Shown in pieces: positions 48,365 to 57,647 of a stretch of 64,000 bases of DNA. Origin of the DNA: Desulfatibacillum alkenivorans DSM 16219 (GTDB taxonomy: Bacteria; Desulfobacterota; Desulfobacteria; Desulfobacterales; Desulfatibacillaceae); the NCBI RefSeq assembly GCF_900142135.1, contig NZ_FQZU01000002.1, forward strand, positions 186,001 through 250,000. The letters run 5' to 3'. The notes below the pieces were generated by a model. That model was not told the DNA's origin. It saw nothing but the letters and a program-made list of their open reading frames with translations, and searched no databases. Position 1 is the stretch's first letter, and the number at the start of each line of letters is the position of its first letter. Position numbers and translations under genes: made by a program.

Positions 48365-49567
48365 ATGACTCATTATCTGATTGTAGGCAATGGCGTGGCC
48401 GGAACCACGGCCGCCGAAACCATTCGCAAGGCCGACTCCCAAGGCCGCATAACCATCCTGACCGAAGAGGATCTGCCTTATTACTCACGGATTCGGCTGC
48501 CTGAATACATCGCCGGAGAGACGGATGAGGACGATCTGGTTATCAAGGCCCCGGATTGGTACAAGGAGCGCGCCATAGACATCCGCCTGAAGGCGGAAGT
48601 GGCCGGAATAGATCCTGAGTCTAAAACCGCGACCTTGAAAAACGGCGAGAAGATTTCCTATGACAAGGTGCTGCTGGCCACGGGAAGCCGTTCTTTCGTC
48701 CCGCCCATTAAGGGATCGGACCTGCCCGGAGTGTTTACGCTCCGTAATGTCCAGGACGCCCGGGCCATCAAGGATTACGCCGGAAAATGCGCCAATGCGG
48801 TTGTCATAGGCGGCGGCGTTCTGGGCCTGGAAGCGGGGAACGCCTTGATCAAACTGGGGAAAAAAGTCCGGGTGGTGGAGTTCATGAGCCGCCTGCTGCC
48901 CCGCCAGACGGACTGGGAATGCTCCAAGCGGCTCCAGGCTATCCTGGAAGGCATGGGCTTCAGCTTCAGCCTGGACTCCAAAACCAGCGCCATTGAGGGA
49001 AACGGCCGGGTGGAAAAAGTCCTTTTGGAAGGCGGCGAAAGCCTTGATGCGGACATGGTCATCATCTCGGCCGGCGTCCGGCCGTGCAAGGACCTGGCCG
49101 AGCCGGTGGATGTGGCCTGCGACAAGGCCGTCAAGGTGGACGAGCATATGCTCACCTCCATGGCGGACGTCTACGCAGCCGGAGACGTGATAGAATTTGA
49201 GGGCCGCCCCTACGGCATCTGGCCCGCTGCTTCCGAACAGGGCCGCATAGCCGGAAACAACATGGCCGGCAAGGCCCAGGAATACGGGGGCACGCCCATG
49301 GCCAACACCCTCAAGGTGGCGGGCGTGGAACTGGCGGCCGCCGGCGAACTGGACCCGGACGGAAAACTGGACTCCGCAGTGTATGAAACCAAAGACGTGT
49401 ACCGGAAAATCGTCTTTGACAACGGCCGTATTGTGGGGTGCGTCATGCTGGGCGACAAGACCGGCTTTTTCCAGGTGACCAAGCTCATCGGCAAGGACCG
49501 TGATTTTTCCCAATTCAAGGAGCAGCTCCAAAGTCCGGATTTCGACTTTAAACAATTGACCGCGTAG
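48365..49567 (+). CDS. NADH:rubredoxin oxidoreductase-like FAD enzyme
   Basis: A 400-residue pyridine-nucleotide disulfide-type flavoprotein. It has FAD-binding VGNGVAGTTAAETIRK at the N-terminus, ATGSR, NAD(P)H-binding VIGGGVLGLEAGNALIKLGKKVRVVE at about residues 142-167, and the late FAD motif VYAAGDVIEF. A C-terminal extension of about 60-80 residues fits the NROR/nitrite-reductase NirB N-terminal group. It could supply electrons to rubredoxin for the flavodiiron and rubrerythrin enzymes. ATG at 48365 follows GGTGGAG. It lies directly behind a terminator, so expression may be attenuated. Confidence 0.82.
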   Translation: MTHYLIVGNGVAGTTAAETIRKADSQGRITILTEEDLPYYSRIRLPEYIAGETDEDDLVIKAPDWYKERAIDIRLKAEVAGIDPESKTATLKNGEKISYDKVLLATGSRSFVPPIKGSDLPGVFTLRNVQDARAIKDYAGKCANAVVIGGGVLGLEAGNALIKLGKKVRVVEFMSRLLPRQTDWECSKRLQAILEGMGFSFSLDSKTSAIEGNGRVEKVLLEGGESLDADMVIISAGVRPCKDLAEPVDVACDKAVKVDEHMLTSMADVYAAGDVIEFEGRPYGIWPAASEQGRIAGNNMAGKAQEYGGTPMANTLKVAGVELAAAGELDPDGKLDSAVYETKDVYRKIVFDNGRIVGCVMLGDKTGFFQVTKLIGKDRDFSQFKEQLQSPDFDFKQLTA

Positions 49568-49590
49568 TTTTATCAGCCCCTAAAAAAAGG

Positions 49591-49632
49591 CCTGAATAGA
49601 TTCAGGCGCCCAAGCGGCCTGACGGGCCGTTT
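49591..49632 (+). other. Two small hairpins after the NROR-like gene
   Basis: GCCTGAA/TTCAGGC at 49591-49608 and CGGCC/GGGCCG with TTTT at 49613-49632. They may assist termination. Confidence 0.4.
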
Positions 49633-49643
49633 TGGAATATACG

Positions 49644-49683
49644 CCCGCACAGCCGAAAGTATTTGGTTGTGCGGGTTTTTTTT
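49644..49683 (+). terminator. Rho-independent terminator
   Basis: CCCGCACAGCC pairs with GGTTGTGCGGG (one G-U) and is followed by eight T. It closes the NROR-like transcript. Confidence 0.85.
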
Positions 49684-49974
49684 GTCTCCGCCGTATTTTC
49701 TTTCCGTTAAACCGGGTTTTTGGAGCGCTCCTCCTGGGCTTCGGTATCAATCTTGCATATCTCGTAGGGCGATAAATACCGAGGCGAAATTCTATGCTGT
49801 TACAAATGGGATTGATCAAAGGCCTCCCGTAAAACCGGGAAGGCGGAAAAATGTGAACCGCCGAAAAAACCGCTTTCGTAAAAAAAAGTCCGGCCGCCCC
49901 TGGGCCGGCGTGGAGCTGTCAGAGCTTTGACGGTTCATTCGCAATGGATGGCATCCGGTAAAGGAGACGCAACC
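49684..49974. other. Leader with three hairpins before the receiver-CheW set
   Basis: Three short stems follow one another: CCTCCCG/CGGGAAGG (49823-49843), GGCGG/CCGCC (49842-49862) and CGGCC/GGCCG (49891-49908). I see no gene. They lie upstream of the receiver gene and may form a structured leader or regulatory region of the transcript; I could not match a known riboswitch. Confidence 0.45.
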
Positions 49975-50442
49975 ATGGAGAACGGGTTGTTAAATCAGGA
50001 GCAGCGCCCCAAAACCGCTGGGGGGCTGAAAATTCTCGTTGTGGAAGACGACTTTGTGGGACGCAAGCTGCTTTTTAAGCACTTGTCCGCTTATGGAGAG
50101 GTGGATCTGGCCGTGGACGGCGCCGAAGCGGTGAAGGCCTTTTATATGTCCATGCTGAAAAAAGAGCCTTACGATTTGATTTGCCTGGATGTCATGATGC
50201 CTGAGATGGACGGACAGGAAGTGCTGCAATCCATCCGGGAAACGGAAATCAGAAATGGAATCCGGCCGGGGCAGGGCGCGAGAATCATCATGACCACGGC
50301 CCTGGACGACACCCAGAGCATTATGAAGGCGTTCCGGGAGCAATGCGACGGGTATCTTGTCAAACCCATCAAAAGAGAGGCGCTTTTGAGCACAATGCAG
50401 GACCTGGGCCTGATACAAGACGCTCCGGGCTCCGAACAATAA
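49975..50442 (+). CDS. Single-domain response regulator
   Basis: A 155-residue receiver-only protein. The N-terminus of about 17 residues is followed by ILVVEDDFVG, phospho-Asp in LICLDVMMPEMDG, TTALDD and the conserved Lys in LVKPIK. A longer-than-usual insert with FREQCDGY precedes the Lys. It is near in sequence to the C-terminal receiver of the PHP fusion at 51-1109. It is first in a set with CheW and a chemoreceptor, suggesting a chemosensory role such as CheY-like signalling. ATG at 49975 follows AAAGGAG. Confidence 0.88.
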   Translation: MENGLLNQEQRPKTAGGLKILVVEDDFVGRKLLFKHLSAYGEVDLAVDGAEAVKAFYMSMLKKEPYDLICLDVMMPEMDGQEVLQSIRETEIRNGIRPGQGARIIMTTALDDTQSIMKAFREQCDGYLVKPIKREALLSTMQDLGLIQDAPGSEQ

Positions 50443-50520
50443 CGATTTATAACGTCAATCCAAAGAAACGCCCGGCCCAAAACTTGGCGCCCGGCGGCGA
50501 TGGCTGTGAATGGAGGAAAC

Positions 50521-51033
50521 ATGTCCAAGGAAATCCAGGCAATGAACGCAGCAACCCAGGCGATGTCCGACCACGAAGGCAAATATCTCACCTTTACCCT
50601 GGCGGAAGAGGAGTACGGCATTGGCATTCTTAAAATCCGGGAAATCATCGGCATGATGCCCGTGACCACCGTTCCCCAAACCCCGGATTTCGTCAAGGGC
50701 GTCATCAACCTGCGGGGCAAGGTCATCCCTATTGTGGACCTGCGCCTCCGGTTTGGGATCGAAGGCATTGATTACACCGAGCGCACCTGCATCATTGTGG
50801 TGGAAATCGCTTCCGAAGCCGGAACCGTACAAATCGGAATCGTCGTGGACTCCGTCTCCGAAGTGCTTAACATCCGGGCCGAAGACATTGAAGCCACCCC
50901 GACTTTCGGCGCCAAGCTCAATACGGACTACATCCTGGGCATGGCCAAAATGGAGGGCGGCGTCAAGATTCTGCTCCATATCGACAAAGTCCTGAGCGCC
51001 GAGGAAGTGGGCATGCTGCAAAGCGCCGCCTGA
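50521..51033 (+). CDS. cheW: Chemotaxis adaptor protein CheW
   Basis: A 170-residue CheW. The family core is YLTFTLAEEEYGIGILKIREIIG, then VPQTPDFVKGVINLRGKVIPIVDLRLRFG and GIVVDSVSEVLNI. The N-terminal extension of about 18 residues is variable. It joins chemoreceptors to the kinase CheA, which is not in this window. It lies between the receiver and the large chemoreceptor gene; a strong terminator follows it. Confidence 0.95.
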   Translation: MSKEIQAMNAATQAMSDHEGKYLTFTLAEEEYGIGILKIREIIGMMPVTTVPQTPDFVKGVINLRGKVIPIVDLRLRFGIEGIDYTERTCIIVVEIASEAGTVQIGIVVDSVSEVLNIRAEDIEATPTFGAKLNTDYILGMAKMEGGVKILLHIDKVLSAEEVGMLQSAA

Positions 51034-51118
51034 TCTTCTGCAAACAAGACGCGAAGCCGGACCCATGCCCGGCCTTAAACAGAAATTCACGCATTCGCGC
51101 ACGCCCTTATGCAATCTG

Positions 51119-51148
51119 CTCCCCGTCTTTCGGACGGGGAGTTTTTTT
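51119..51148 (+). terminator. Terminator after cheW
   Basis: CTCCCCGTC pairs with GACGGGGAG over a 5-base loop and is followed by seven T, a textbook rho-independent terminator that closes the receiver-cheW transcript. Confidence 0.9.
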
Positions 51149-51409
51149 ATCCAGCCCCGCCCTTGCAACATGCATCCGTCAACCGTCCGACCCCGGGGGA
51201 ATGGTCTGTAAAAAATCCCTTGTTTTAAGCCCTCTCATGCGTTTAACGGCATTGAATTTGCAATCTGGTTGCCCGTATTTCCATTTCATTAATCAGTTCG
51301 ATCCGGTTTGCAGCGGATTTTACGGCCCGGTTTTTCATCGATCGGAAGATTTCGCCCGCGAATAAACGCCAGCGGGCGGCGTTCCATAGCTCGACAAAGG
51401 AGATGCATA
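51149..51409. other. Non-coding stretch before the second chemoreceptor
   Basis: About 260 bases after the terminator. I see no gene and no clear consensus promoter; the chemoreceptor ribosome site AAAGGAG ends at 51402. Confidence 0.45.
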
Positions 51410-54163
51410 ATGCTTGACAAGATCAATCTGGGCGTCAAACTGGCCGTTGCATTTTTGGCGGTGGGTTTGATCCCATTCGGCCTCGTGGGGGGCGTTTCTC
51501 TGTATAAGTCCGGCAAGGCATTGGAAAAGCAAGCCTATCAGTCTTTGGAAAGCGTTCGGGAAATCAAAAAATCCCAGCTGGAGGATTTTTTTTCTGCGCG
51601 TCAAGCCGACATGGGCGTGCTCATGGAAACCGTGCAAAGCCTGAAAGACGCCGCCTTCGCCAAGCTGTCCACGGCCCAGGAGTTAAAACGCACCAACATC
51701 ATGGAATACATGGAAGGCATGATCTCCCAGATGAACGTCCTCAAGGGAGACCCCTACACCATGGACGCTCTGATAGAAATGGACGCCATCCTGGAAGCCT
51801 TTGACAACGACCTGGAGTCCGCGGAATATAAAGGCACTGTCAAGCGATACGACGTACGCATGAAAGCCATGGCCGAGGCAAACGGGTGGTACGACTTGCT
51901 GCTTATCCGGAAGAACGGAGACATCATTTACTCCACGGCCAAAGGCGCGGATCTTGGGGAAAATATCCTGGAAAGCGGCCTGAAGGACTCCCCCTTGGGC
52001 AAGGCGTTCGTGCAAGCCCAGGCTTCCAAAAACAACGCCGCCTGCCTTGGGGATTTTGAGCCTTACGCTCCTTCCGGCGGCAAACCGGCCGCCTTTACGG
52101 CCGCCAGGCTGGTCAATCAGATGGGAGAGTTGCAAGGCTACGTGGCCTTTCGCATTCCCACGGAAAAGATCAACGCCATCATGCAACAGCGGGCGGGAAT
52201 GGGCGTCAGCGGCGAGTCCTACCTCGTGGGCAGGATCGGAGACCAAACCTCTTTTCGCAGCGACATGAAAACCATGGGCGATGGAAAGTACGTGGTGGGC
52301 CATCCCATATCCACGCCCTATATTGAAGCCGCCCTCAAGGGGGAGTCCGGCCGGAACGTGTTTACGGACAGCACCGGCAAGCTGGTCATGACCGCCTACG
52401 ATCCTCTGCCCATCCAGGGCCTGAACTGGGCGGCCGTATCCAAAATCAATCTAAAGGAGGCCATCGCCGGCGTCGCGAACGGCGAGGCCCGGGATTACTT
52501 CTCCAAGTTCGTGGATCAGTTGGGGTATTACGACCTTTTTTTAATCCACCCAAAAGGCGACGTTTTCTACACCGTAGCCAGGGAGCCGGATTACGGAACC
52601 AACATCATCAACGGCGAATTCGCCGACTCCGGCCTGGGCGAGCTGACGCGAAAAGTATTGAAAACCGGGCAATTCTCCTTCACCGATTTTCAACCTTACG
52701 CTCCCTCAAAGGGCGCGCCCGCCGCTTTCATGGCCCAACCCCTGATCAGCAACGGGCGGCTTGAAATGGTGGTGGCCCTCCAACTCTCCCACAAGGCCGT
52801 CAATGCGATCATGACCAAAAGGCAAGGCATGGGCGAGACGGGCGAAACCTATCTGGTGGGGCCGGACAAGCTGATGCGCTCCGATTCCTTTCTGGACCCT
52901 GTCAATCGCTCCTTAATCGCGTCATTCGCCAATCCGCAAGCCGGAAGCGTGGACGCGCCGGGCGCCAGGGCGGCCCTGTCAGGCCAAACCGGCGAAGGCG
53001 TTTTTCCCAACTACAGGGGCGACTCCGTGCTTTGCGCTTACACGCCCATCAAGTTCGGCGACGCGACTTGGGCCTTGGCGGCTGAGATCAGCGAAGACGA
53101 GGCCTTTGCTTCGTCCAAAGCCATCATGGGGCTCATGGGCCTTATTGCGCTGTTTACCTTTGCAGCCGTTGTTGTGGTGGCTTTCCTCATCACCCGTTAC
53201 ATCACCAGCCCCATCAACCAGGCCATCGAAGGGCTTAATCAGGGCGCGGAGGAAGTCTCCTCCGCCTCCTGTCAGGTTTCCTCCGCAAGCCAGTCTTTGG
53301 CCGAGGGGGCGTCCCAGCAGGCCGCTTCTTTGGAGCAAACCTCTTCCTTTATAGAAGAAATGACCGCAGCCACCCGGCAGAACGCCGAAAGCGCCAACCA
53401 GGCGAACCTTCTCATGCAGGAAGCAGGGCAAGTGGTGGCCGTCGCCAACGCTTCCATGGGCGAACTCACCCGTTCCATCGAGGAAATCGCCAAGGTCAGC
53501 GGCGAGACCTCCAAGATCATCAAAACCATCGATGAAATCGCCTTTCAGACCAACCTGCTGGCCTTAAACGCGGCCGTGGAAGCCGCCAGGGCGGGAGAGG
53601 CGGGCGCCGGTTTCGCCGTAGTGGCGGGAGAAGTGCGCAACCTGGCGACAAGAGCCGCCCAGGCGGCCGGAAACACGGCCGGCCTCATTGAGGGTACCGT
53701 CAAAAAGGTGGCGGAAGGCGCCGAACTGGTCAAAGACGCCAACGAAGCCTTCATGGAAGTGTCCAACACAGCCTCTAAAGTGGGGAAGATCGTGGAAGAG
53801 ATAGCCGCCGCATCGGACGAGCAGGCCCGAGGCATTGAATCCGTCAGCAAGGCTGTGGGGGAGATGGATCAGATTACTCAGCAAAACGCCTCCAGCGCCG
53901 AGGAATCCGCCTCCGCATCCCAACAAATGAACGCTCAGGCCGAACAGATGACGTCCGTAGTCAGCCGACTGGCGGCCCTCATCCAAGGCTCCTCCGCCCG
54001 GAACGGAAAGCCTGTAAAAACCTTGAAACGCGCAGCCGAACAAGCGCATGAGCACGCGGAAGCCCCAACGTCCGGCCCGCCTCCCGCCCGAGAACACAGT
54101 GCGGAACTGGTCCGGCCCCATGAGATCCTGGATGGGGATCAACCCGACGATCGGGTCGATTGA
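51410..54163 (+). CDS. Methyl-accepting chemotaxis protein with duplicated sensor
   Basis: A 917-residue chemoreceptor. TM1 is at about 9-31, an extracytoplasmic region at about 32-565 holds two related sensor modules (about 140-300 and 360-520), each containing a YYDL/WYDL-LLI ... GD(I/V) strand pair, FEPYAPS or FQPYAPS with AAF, and an Ala-Ile-Met-x-x-R-x-GMG-x-(S/T)GE(S/T)YLVG segment. TM2 is at about 565-590. HAMP is shortened, passing quickly to the signalling domain with the tip QTNLLALNAAVEAARAG. It has no CheR pentapeptide. It follows cheW. Confidence 0.93.
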   Translation: MLDKINLGVKLAVAFLAVGLIPFGLVGGVSLYKSGKALEKQAYQSLESVREIKKSQLEDFFSARQADMGVLMETVQSLKDAAFAKLSTAQELKRTNIMEYMEGMISQMNVLKGDPYTMDALIEMDAILEAFDNDLESAEYKGTVKRYDVRMKAMAEANGWYDLLLIRKNGDIIYSTAKGADLGENILESGLKDSPLGKAFVQAQASKNNAACLGDFEPYAPSGGKPAAFTAARLVNQMGELQGYVAFRIPTEKINAIMQQRAGMGVSGESYLVGRIGDQTSFRSDMKTMGDGKYVVGHPISTPYIEAALKGESGRNVFTDSTGKLVMTAYDPLPIQGLNWAAVSKINLKEAIAGVANGEARDYFSKFVDQLGYYDLFLIHPKGDVFYTVAREPDYGTNIINGEFADSGLGELTRKVLKTGQFSFTDFQPYAPSKGAPAAFMAQPLISNGRLEMVVALQLSHKAVNAIMTKRQGMGETGETYLVGPDKLMRSDSFLDPVNRSLIASFANPQAGSVDAPGARAALSGQTGEGVFPNYRGDSVLCAYTPIKFGDATWALAAEISEDEAFASSKAIMGLMGLIALFTFAAVVVVAFLITRYITSPINQAIEGLNQGAEEVSSASCQVSSASQSLAEGASQQAASLEQTSSFIEEMTAATRQNAESANQANLLMQEAGQVVAVANASMGELTRSIEEIAKVSGETSKIIKTIDEIAFQTNLLALNAAVEAARAGEAGAGFAVVAGEVRNLATRAAQAAGNTAGLIEGTVKKVAEGAELVKDANEAFMEVSNTASKVGKIVEEIAAASDEQARGIESVSKAVGEMDQITQQNASSAEESASASQQMNAQAEQMTSVVSRLAALIQGSSARNGKPVKTLKRAAEQAHEHAEAPTSGPPPAREHSAELVRPHEILDGDQPDDRVD

Positions 54164-54604
54164 CGCAACAAAGAAGTCTTTTTGGCCAGCCGCGGCATGC
54201 AATGCCGGGGGCCGCCAGGCCAATAAGCGCGACCTAAGAGGCATGTTGAAATTGGGAATAACCAGCGGCCGAAAACCTCATCCAAAACCAGGTATATGTA
54301 GTTGCACGGTCCCCGCGCTCGTATTCGCGAGGTCTCCTCGCATTTTTGTTTTGGACAGATTGTCCGTCCGGAATAAATCTTAAGGTTCCACTGCCTGAAA
54401 GGTTTTACTACATGTCGCGTTGCGACCCCGGCGCCGATACCGCCGTGCCGAGGCTACCCTTGCCACACTACCCTTTCCGTTCATTTTTCTAAGGTGGCGC
54501 CCCCCTCTGTTTAATGCTATAATTGCACGATCGGACAAACACATAGGGCTGCGGAACCATTTTTCACCCATCAACAAACCCAAGATCAGGCGAAAAAATC
54601 AATC
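54164..54604. other. Non-coding stretch after the second chemoreceptor
   Basis: A hairpin TTGGCC ... GGCCAA with inner CGGCAT/ATGCCG lies at about 54180-54223. A TATAAT-like hexamer is at 54517-54522 but without a clear -35. No gene is seen. Confidence 0.45.
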
Positions 54605-55036
54605 ATGGATGCAAAATATCAGGAATATCTGATGGGGAATTTTTCCCTGGGCTTCACCAAATATATCGGTATGGAGGCCGTCTCCAGTTCCGACGGCAAG
54701 TTTGAATCCCGCATGGTCATTACAGAAAACCATCGCCAGCAGGACGGGTTCGTCCACGCGGGCGCCGTTTCCACCCTGGCGGACCACACCGCAGGGTACG
54801 CGGCTTTTACCTTGGCCGGAGAGGAAGATCAGATTTTGACCGTTGAGTTCAAGATCAATTTTCTGGCGCCCGCCCACGGGGACAGCCTGGTTTGCCGGTC
54901 CGAGGTCATCCGCAGCGGCAGAAAAATCATGGTCACGGAAAGCCGAGTGTATGACCTAAACGGCGGCGAAGAAAAAATGACCGCCCTGGCCATCTTCACC
55001 ATGGCCGTAGTGCCCAAAAAGGACCTTGTTCGTTAG
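54605..55036 (+). CDS. PaaI-type hotdog thioesterase
   Basis: A 143-residue single hotdog-fold protein of the PaaI/4HBT group: HAGAVSTLADHTAGYAAFT includes the VHAG plus Asp/His catalytic arrangement, followed by EFKINFLAPAHGDSLVCRSEVIRSGRK. It probably hydrolyses an aromatic or fatty acyl-CoA. No neighbouring degradation genes show the substrate. ATG at 54605 is chosen as the first in-frame start. Confidence 0.88.
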   Translation: MDAKYQEYLMGNFSLGFTKYIGMEAVSSSDGKFESRMVITENHRQQDGFVHAGAVSTLADHTAGYAAFTLAGEEDQILTVEFKINFLAPAHGDSLVCRSEVIRSGRKIMVTESRVYDLNGGEEKMTALAIFTMAVVPKKDLVR

Positions 55037-55197
55037 CATCCTGATTGAATCGGACGCCCCATATCTCTTAACGATAACAATATATGCGACGCCTTCGCAG
55101 CTCCTTTGCCGTTTGTGTTCAGAACATTATTTGATCTGCGCCCTAAACCTCTGTATCATGGTTCGCAACAACTCACACTCAAACGGGGCGTTCTACC

Positions 55198-56148
55198 ATG
55201 ACCGAAAAAATAAAAATGGGAATCGCACGGTGCTTGATGGGCGAAAAAGTCCGCTACGACGGGGGCCACAAGCACGACAGATACATCACCCAAACCCTGG
55301 GCAATTACTTCGACTTTGTGCCCGTATGCCCGGAGATGGAATGCGGCATGCCCGTGCCCAGGGAGTCCATGCGCCTGGAAGGCGATCCCGCGGCGCCGCG
55401 GCTCATGACCCACAAAACCCGCCGGGACCTCACCCCCATGATGCAGGAATGGGGCGTGGAAAAATTGAAGGAATTGGAAAAGGAAGATCTGTGCGGCTAC
55501 ATTTTCAAGACCCGCTCTCCGTCCAGCGGTATGGAGCGGATCGCCGTATACGGAGAAGACAAGACCGTCCGCAAGAACGGCGTGGGCATCTGGGCCAGGA
55601 TGTTCAAAGACCACTTCCCCCTGTTGCCCGTGGAGGACGAAGGCAGGCTGCACGATCCCGGCCTGCGGGAGAACTTCATCACCCGGGTGTTTGTCATGAA
55701 GCGCTGGCGCGACATGATCGCGGACGGCTATGACGCGGGCAAACTGGTGGACTTCCACACCCGCCACAAGCTCTTGATTCTGGCGCACAGCCAGCAGCAT
55801 TACCGCCAGATGGGCCCCATGGTGGCCAAAATCCGGGAGCAAAGGCCCGAGGATTTCTTCCCGGCGTACCTGGAAATCCTCACCCAGGCCCTGGCCCTCA
55901 AGACCACGCCCGCCAAGAACATCAACGTGCTTCAGCACATGATGGGCTATTTCAAAAAGCAGCTCTCCCCGGACGAAAAGCAGGAATTGCTGGAGCTCAT
56001 GGACCAATATCGCCAGGGCGCCGTACCCTTGATCGTGCCCGTCACCCTGATCAAGCATTTCGTCCGCAAGTACGATCAGCCCTATTTGAGTGAGCAGGTC
56101 TATCTTTACCCGCATCCCCTGGAACTGGGCCTGCGCAATCACGGATAA
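55198..56148 (+). CDS. DUF523-DUF1722 fusion protein
   Basis: A 316-residue fusion. Residues 1-145 are DUF523 (TudS-like thiouracil desulfidase relatives): ARCLMGEKVRYDGG with a Cys at 12, VCPEMECGMPVPRE with two more Cys, and TRSPSSGM in which the usual final Cys is Ser, as seems normal for this fusion type. Residues about 160-316 are DUF1722 (YbgA-like): HKLLILAHSQQHYRQMGPM and LQHMMGYFKKQLS. In E. coli ybgA neighbours phrB; here the fusion directly precedes photolyase by 3 bases. Role in repair or thio-base metabolism is inference. Confidence 0.85.
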   Translation: MTEKIKMGIARCLMGEKVRYDGGHKHDRYITQTLGNYFDFVPVCPEMECGMPVPRESMRLEGDPAAPRLMTHKTRRDLTPMMQEWGVEKLKELEKEDLCGYIFKTRSPSSGMERIAVYGEDKTVRKNGVGIWARMFKDHFPLLPVEDEGRLHDPGLRENFITRVFVMKRWRDMIADGYDAGKLVDFHTRHKLLILAHSQQHYRQMGPMVAKIREQRPEDFFPAYLEILTQALALKTTPAKNINVLQHMMGYFKKQLSPDEKQELLELMDQYRQGAVPLIVPVTLIKHFVRKYDQPYLSEQVYLYPHPLELGLRNHG

Positions 56149-56151
56149 GCC

Positions 56152-57522
56152 ATGCACAAAACCGACGCCGCCCGCATTCGAAAGCTGAACGGCCTTCCCG
56201 TGCAAAAGGGCGCCTGCGTCCTGTACTGGATGCAGCAATCTCAGCGGGCCGAAAATAATTTGGCCCTTGAGTTCGCCGTCAGCCGGGCCAACGATCTGGG
56301 CCTGCCCGTCGTCGTTGTGTTCGGCCTGACCGCTAACTATCCCGAGGCCAATTATCGCCATTATTTGTTCATGCTGGAAGGCCTGGCCGAAACCCAAAAG
56401 CATTGCCGTGAAAGGGGAATCCCCCTGGTCGTGCTGGAAAACTCTCCGCCCCTGGCCGCCCTGGAACTGGGCGGAAAAGCCGCCTTGATCGTGATGGACA
56501 AGGGATATTTGCGCCATCAAAAGGCGTGGCGCGCCCAGGTCGCCGCCCAGGCCTCCTGTATGGTCGTCCAGGTGGAGACGGACGTCATCGTCCCCGTGAA
56601 TATCGCCTCCCAAAAAGCTGAATGGGCGGCCCGCACCATTCGTCCCAAAATAACCCGGGAATTGGACAATTTTTTGCGGCTTCCTGAAAAAATCGCCCTG
56701 AAAAACAAGCTCCGGGATTTTGACGTCCAGGGCCTGGACCTGTCTGATCCCCAGCCGCTCTTAAAAAGCCTGGGCATGGAGGAAAATCCGTCCGGCGTTT
56801 CCGCCTTTTTCAAAGGAGGAGCCTCCTCCGCGCAAAAGCGCATGGACGCGTTCATCCAAAAAAGCCTGGACAACTACAGCCGACACCACAACCGGCCGGA
56901 CCTGGCAGACGTGTCCGGCATGGGGCCGTATTTGCATTTCGGCCAGGTTTCCGCCGCCGCCCTGGCCCTGCAGGTGAAAAATCTCAAAGACGCGGATCCC
57001 GAAGCGCAGGCCGCCTATCTGGAGCAGATTATCGTCCGCCGGGAGCTCGCCATGAATTTCGTCCATTTTACCCCGAACTACGACCAATACGCCTGCCTTC
57101 CCAACTGGGCGCAAAAGACCCTAAAGGAGCACGCCCAAGACCCGCGCGATCCCCTATACACATTGGAGCAACTGGAGGCCTGCAAGACCCACGATCCCTA
57201 TTGGAACGCGGCCATGCGGGAAATGGTCGCCACCGGATACATGCACAACCACATGCGCATGTATTGGGGCAAAAAAATCCTGGAGTGGTCGCCGTCGCCG
57301 CAAAAAGCCTGGGACGTCCTGCTATATCTGAACAACAAGTATTTCCTGGACGGAAGGGACCCGAATTCCTACGCCGGCGTCGGCTGGATTTTCGGGCTGC
57401 ACGACCGCGGCTGGAGCCGCCGCCCCATATTCGGCACGGTCCGCTATATGGCCGCCTCCGGCCTGGAGCGAAAATGCAAGATCAAGGACTACGCGGCCCG
57501 CATTGAATCCCTTCGGGCCTGA
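56152..57522 (+). CDS. phr: Class II deoxyribodipyrimidine (CPD) photolyase
   Basis: A 456-residue light-driven DNA repair flavoprotein of class II. N-terminal antenna domain: VLYWMQQSQRAENNLALEFAVSRAN. C-terminal FAD domain: GPYLHFGQVSAAALAL, EQIIVRRELAMNFVHF, and WNAAMREMVATGYMHNHMRMYWGKKILEWS, then NNKYFLDGRDPNSYAGVGWIFGLHDRGW, all family hallmarks. The length is standard. The presence in a presumed strict anaerobe implies that the lineage meets sunlight. It is cotranscribed with DUF523-DUF1722. Confidence 0.95.
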   Translation: MHKTDAARIRKLNGLPVQKGACVLYWMQQSQRAENNLALEFAVSRANDLGLPVVVVFGLTANYPEANYRHYLFMLEGLAETQKHCRERGIPLVVLENSPPLAALELGGKAALIVMDKGYLRHQKAWRAQVAAQASCMVVQVETDVIVPVNIASQKAEWAARTIRPKITRELDNFLRLPEKIALKNKLRDFDVQGLDLSDPQPLLKSLGMEENPSGVSAFFKGGASSAQKRMDAFIQKSLDNYSRHHNRPDLADVSGMGPYLHFGQVSAAALALQVKNLKDADPEAQAAYLEQIIVRRELAMNFVHFTPNYDQYACLPNWAQKTLKEHAQDPRDPLYTLEQLEACKTHDPYWNAAMREMVATGYMHNHMRMYWGKKILEWSPSPQKAWDVLLYLNNKYFLDGRDPNSYAGVGWIFGLHDRGWSRRPIFGTVRYMAASGLERKCKIKDYAARIESLRA

Positions 57523-57531
57523 AACATAATA

Positions 57532-57606
57532 TTTGGGGACATGAACTGATTTCCGCGAACCGGAAAAATACACCTGGAAAAACTGGCGAAATCAGTACCG
57601 TGTACC
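57532..57606. repeat. Intergenic palindromic repeat, family A, copy 4 (variant)
   Basis: GGGGACATGAACTGATTTC faces GAAATCAGTACCGTGTACCC. The inner arm is CTGATTTC in place of CTTATCTC, and the right inner arm has changed to match, so the pairing is maintained by covariation. Confidence 0.75.
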
Positions 57607-57647
57607 CATAGTATCCCAGAATATGGAGGAGCGATAGATCAAAGTGC

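Noticed and set aside
48485-49555. 356-residue minus-strand frame opposite the NROR-like gene
   Set aside because: Shadow of the flavoprotein gene; no ribosome site.
49684-49974. A c-di-GMP riboswitch before the receiver gene
   Set aside because: The hairpins do not show the conserved GEMM joins (no AAAGGCAAAC or GCGACGCAAAGCC-type blocks).
55156-56613. 485-residue minus-strand frame over DUF523 and photolyase genes
   Set aside because: Spans two recognised genes and their junction on the other strand; cannot be real alongside them.
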